A stretch of 6,914 nucleotides of DNA from Leptolyngbyaceae cyanobacterium M65_K2018_010 (lineage in GTDB: Bacteria > Cyanobacteriota > Cyanobacteriia > Phormidesmidales > Phormidesmidaceae). The position numbers were made by a program, and so were the translations under genes. The notes under the pieces were generated by a model. The model saw nothing but the letters and a program-made list of their open reading frames with translations, searched no databases and was not told where the DNA came from. Every line of letters starts with the position of its first letter. The stretch's first letter is position 1. The stretch is taken from positions 1-6,914 of the forward strand of contig DVEE01000354.1 of NCBI GenBank assembly GCA_015295885.1. The letters run 5' to 3'. Shown piece after piece: positions 5,689-6,914 of this stretch.

Positions 5689-6914
5689 TCAGCGTCCTTC
5701 CCGGCCATAGGCTTGGTACCGTCCCAGGGCCATGAGGGGGAAATGCTGCCGGTAGAGATGGTAGCGAATATAAAAATGTTGGGGAAAGCCGGTGCCGGTA
5801 AACTCGGCCTCATCCCAGCTGCCATCGGGGTTCTGGGTATTGAGCAAATACTCCACTCCCCGCTCTAGGGGGGCAGCGGCAATGGCCACTCCAGCTTTAG
5901 CCGCCGCCAGCAGACCGATCAGAGCCCAGGCGGTTTGGGAAGCGGTGCTTGGGCCCTGCCCCTTGAGGGAGGCGTCGGCGTAGCTGGCACAGGTTTCCCC
6001 CCAACCCCCATCGCGGTTCTGGCAACCTAGCAACCAGGCTGCCCCCCCTTCGATCTGCCGACCACAGCGGCTTGGGGCCACCAAGGCCAGGGCCGACAAC
6101 ACGCCGCTGGTGCCGTAGATGTAGTTCACTCCCCAGCGGCCAAACCAACTACCGTCTGCCTCCTGGGCTTGGATCAGGTAGGCCACGGCCCGGCGCAGCC
6201 GCTCAGCGGTCAGACTGCCATGGGCCGGTGGGCCCGGCGGTGAGGCATCCAGACCAAGCTGGCCTGCCATTTCCAGCACCCGCGCCGTCACATCCGCGGT
6301 GTTGGGGTCAATCATGGCCTTGAGGTCGCCGTAGGGGATGGCATTCAGCCAGTCCTGGTCATTGTTGTAGTCAAAGGCGGCCCAGCCACCCGGGTGGCAC
6401 TGCATAGTGGCAATCCAATCCACCGCCCGCTGGATGGCCGCTTGCTTTTCCTGCTCCTTCGGCAGTTGAACCCCCTGCAGGGCCATAACCACCACGGCGG
6501 TATCATCCACATCCGGGTAAAAGCGGTTGGTGTATTCAAAGGCCCAGGCACCGGGCTTACCCTGGCGGTTTTTAACCGCCCAGTCGCCGTAGTCCAAAAT
6601 TTGTTTATCTAGCAACCACTCGCCCCCTCGCACCAGGCAGGGACTATCGGGGGGTAAACCCGAGTCCACCAGGGCTCGCATCACCAGGGCCGTATCCCAG
6701 ACGGGGGAAACACAGGCCTGTACCCGGTACTCTGTGTCGGTTTCAAGGGCAAAGTTGTCAATTGCCCGCAGACCCCTCACCACAACTGGATCCTCTGCCC
6801 CATAGCCAAGGCAGCGCAGGGCCAACAGGGAGTTCAGCATGGCTGGAATAATGCCGCCCCAATCGCCGGTAGCCTCCTGGTGCTCCAGCACCCACCGTTC
6901 TGCCGCCGCCAGGC
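5689..6914 (-). CDS. shc: Squalene-hopene cyclase, C-terminal part (cut by window edge)
   Basis: Cyclises squalene to hopene and hopanol, the first committed step of hopanoid synthesis, as a membrane-associated (monotopic) enzyme. The last 407 codons are present; full proteins have about 630-650, so roughly one third is missing beyond the right edge. The coding frame runs without a break to the window edge, so the GTG at 6891 is an internal valine codon and not the start. The catalytic acid motif DVDDTAVV is encoded at 6513-6490. Repeated QW motifs are visible: QEATGDWGG, QEADGSWFGRWGVNYIYGT, QNRDGGWGET and QNPDGSWDE. The C-terminus has the family's GTGFPQHFYIRYHLYRQHFP segment. It ends with TGA 37 bases from the glgP stop, convergently, and the two are not otherwise related. 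No HIP1 site lies in this part. Confidence 0.96.
   Translation of the reverse strand, partial: LAAAERWVLEHQEATGDWGGIIPAMLNSLLALRCLGYGAEDPVVVRGLRAIDNFALETDTEYRVQACVSPVWDTALVMRALVDSGLPPDSPCLVRGGEWLLDKQILDYGDWAVKNRQGKPGAWAFEYTNRFYPDVDDTAVVVMALQGVQLPKEQEKQAAIQRAVDWIATMQCHPGGWAAFDYNNDQDWLNAIPYGDLKAMIDPNTADVTARVLEMAGQLGLDASPPGPPAHGSLTAERLRRAVAYLIQAQEADGSWFGRWGVNYIYGTSGVLSALALVAPSRCGRQIEGGAAWLLGCQNRDGGWGETCASYADASLKGQGPSTASQTAWALIGLLAAAKAGVAIAAAPLERGVEYLLNTQNPDGSWDEAEFTGTGFPQHFYIRYHLYRQHFPLMALGRYQAYGREGR

Noticed and set aside
5689..6891. Complete 400-residue protein starting at the GTG at 6891
   Set aside because: The same frame continues upstream with family-like sequence (AAAERW before VLEHQEATGDWGG) to the window edge, so the gene is partial and the GTG is internal.

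Overview
The window looks like chromosomal DNA from a moderately GC-rich cyanobacterium, probably of a filamentous Leptolyngbya/Nodosilinea-like type, though the genus is a guess. The main sign is the octamer GCGATCGC (HIP1), found six times in 6.9 kb (665, 1089, 1686, 3262, 5449, 5512) where chance predicts about 0.1. The gene content also fits: an iron superoxide dismutase, a cyanobacterial-type glycogen phosphorylase and a squalene-hopene cyclase. No mobile element, CRISPR array, tRNA or rRNA gene was seen.

Layout from left to right. (1) 1-194, minus: the N-terminal 64 codons of an Fe/Mn-type superoxide dismutase (sodB), cut by the window edge, with a candidate -10 box. (2) 253-279: a strong GC-rich hairpin between sodB and the next gene, best read as the terminator of that gene. 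(3) 323-754, minus: a SlyD-like FKBP-type prolyl isomerase without the His-rich metal-binding tail. (4) 758-1261: about 500 bases with no supported gene, holding a 14-bp tandem-like direct repeat, a startless open frame that could be a gene remnant, and a candidate promoter. (5) 1262-2562, plus: a translationally coupled pair of membrane proteins of unknown function that I recognise as the TIGR02587/TIGR02588 pair. (6) 2563-3032: a 470-base leader region with a hairpin at the stop of the pair, AT-rich DNA and a 13-bp direct repeat. (7) 3033-5651, plus: complete glycogen phosphorylase (glgP) with all key catalytic motifs. (8) 5689-6914, minus: the C-terminal 407 codons of squalene-hopene cyclase (shc), convergent with glgP across a 37-base gap.

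The genes do not form one pathway. sodB (superoxide removal), the FKBP (protein folding), glgP (glycogen breakdown) and shc (hopanoid synthesis) are separate housekeeping units. The only clear co-functional unit is the two-gene membrane pair, which is also the most interesting uncharacterised element here. I did not find a convincing new defence or mobile system.
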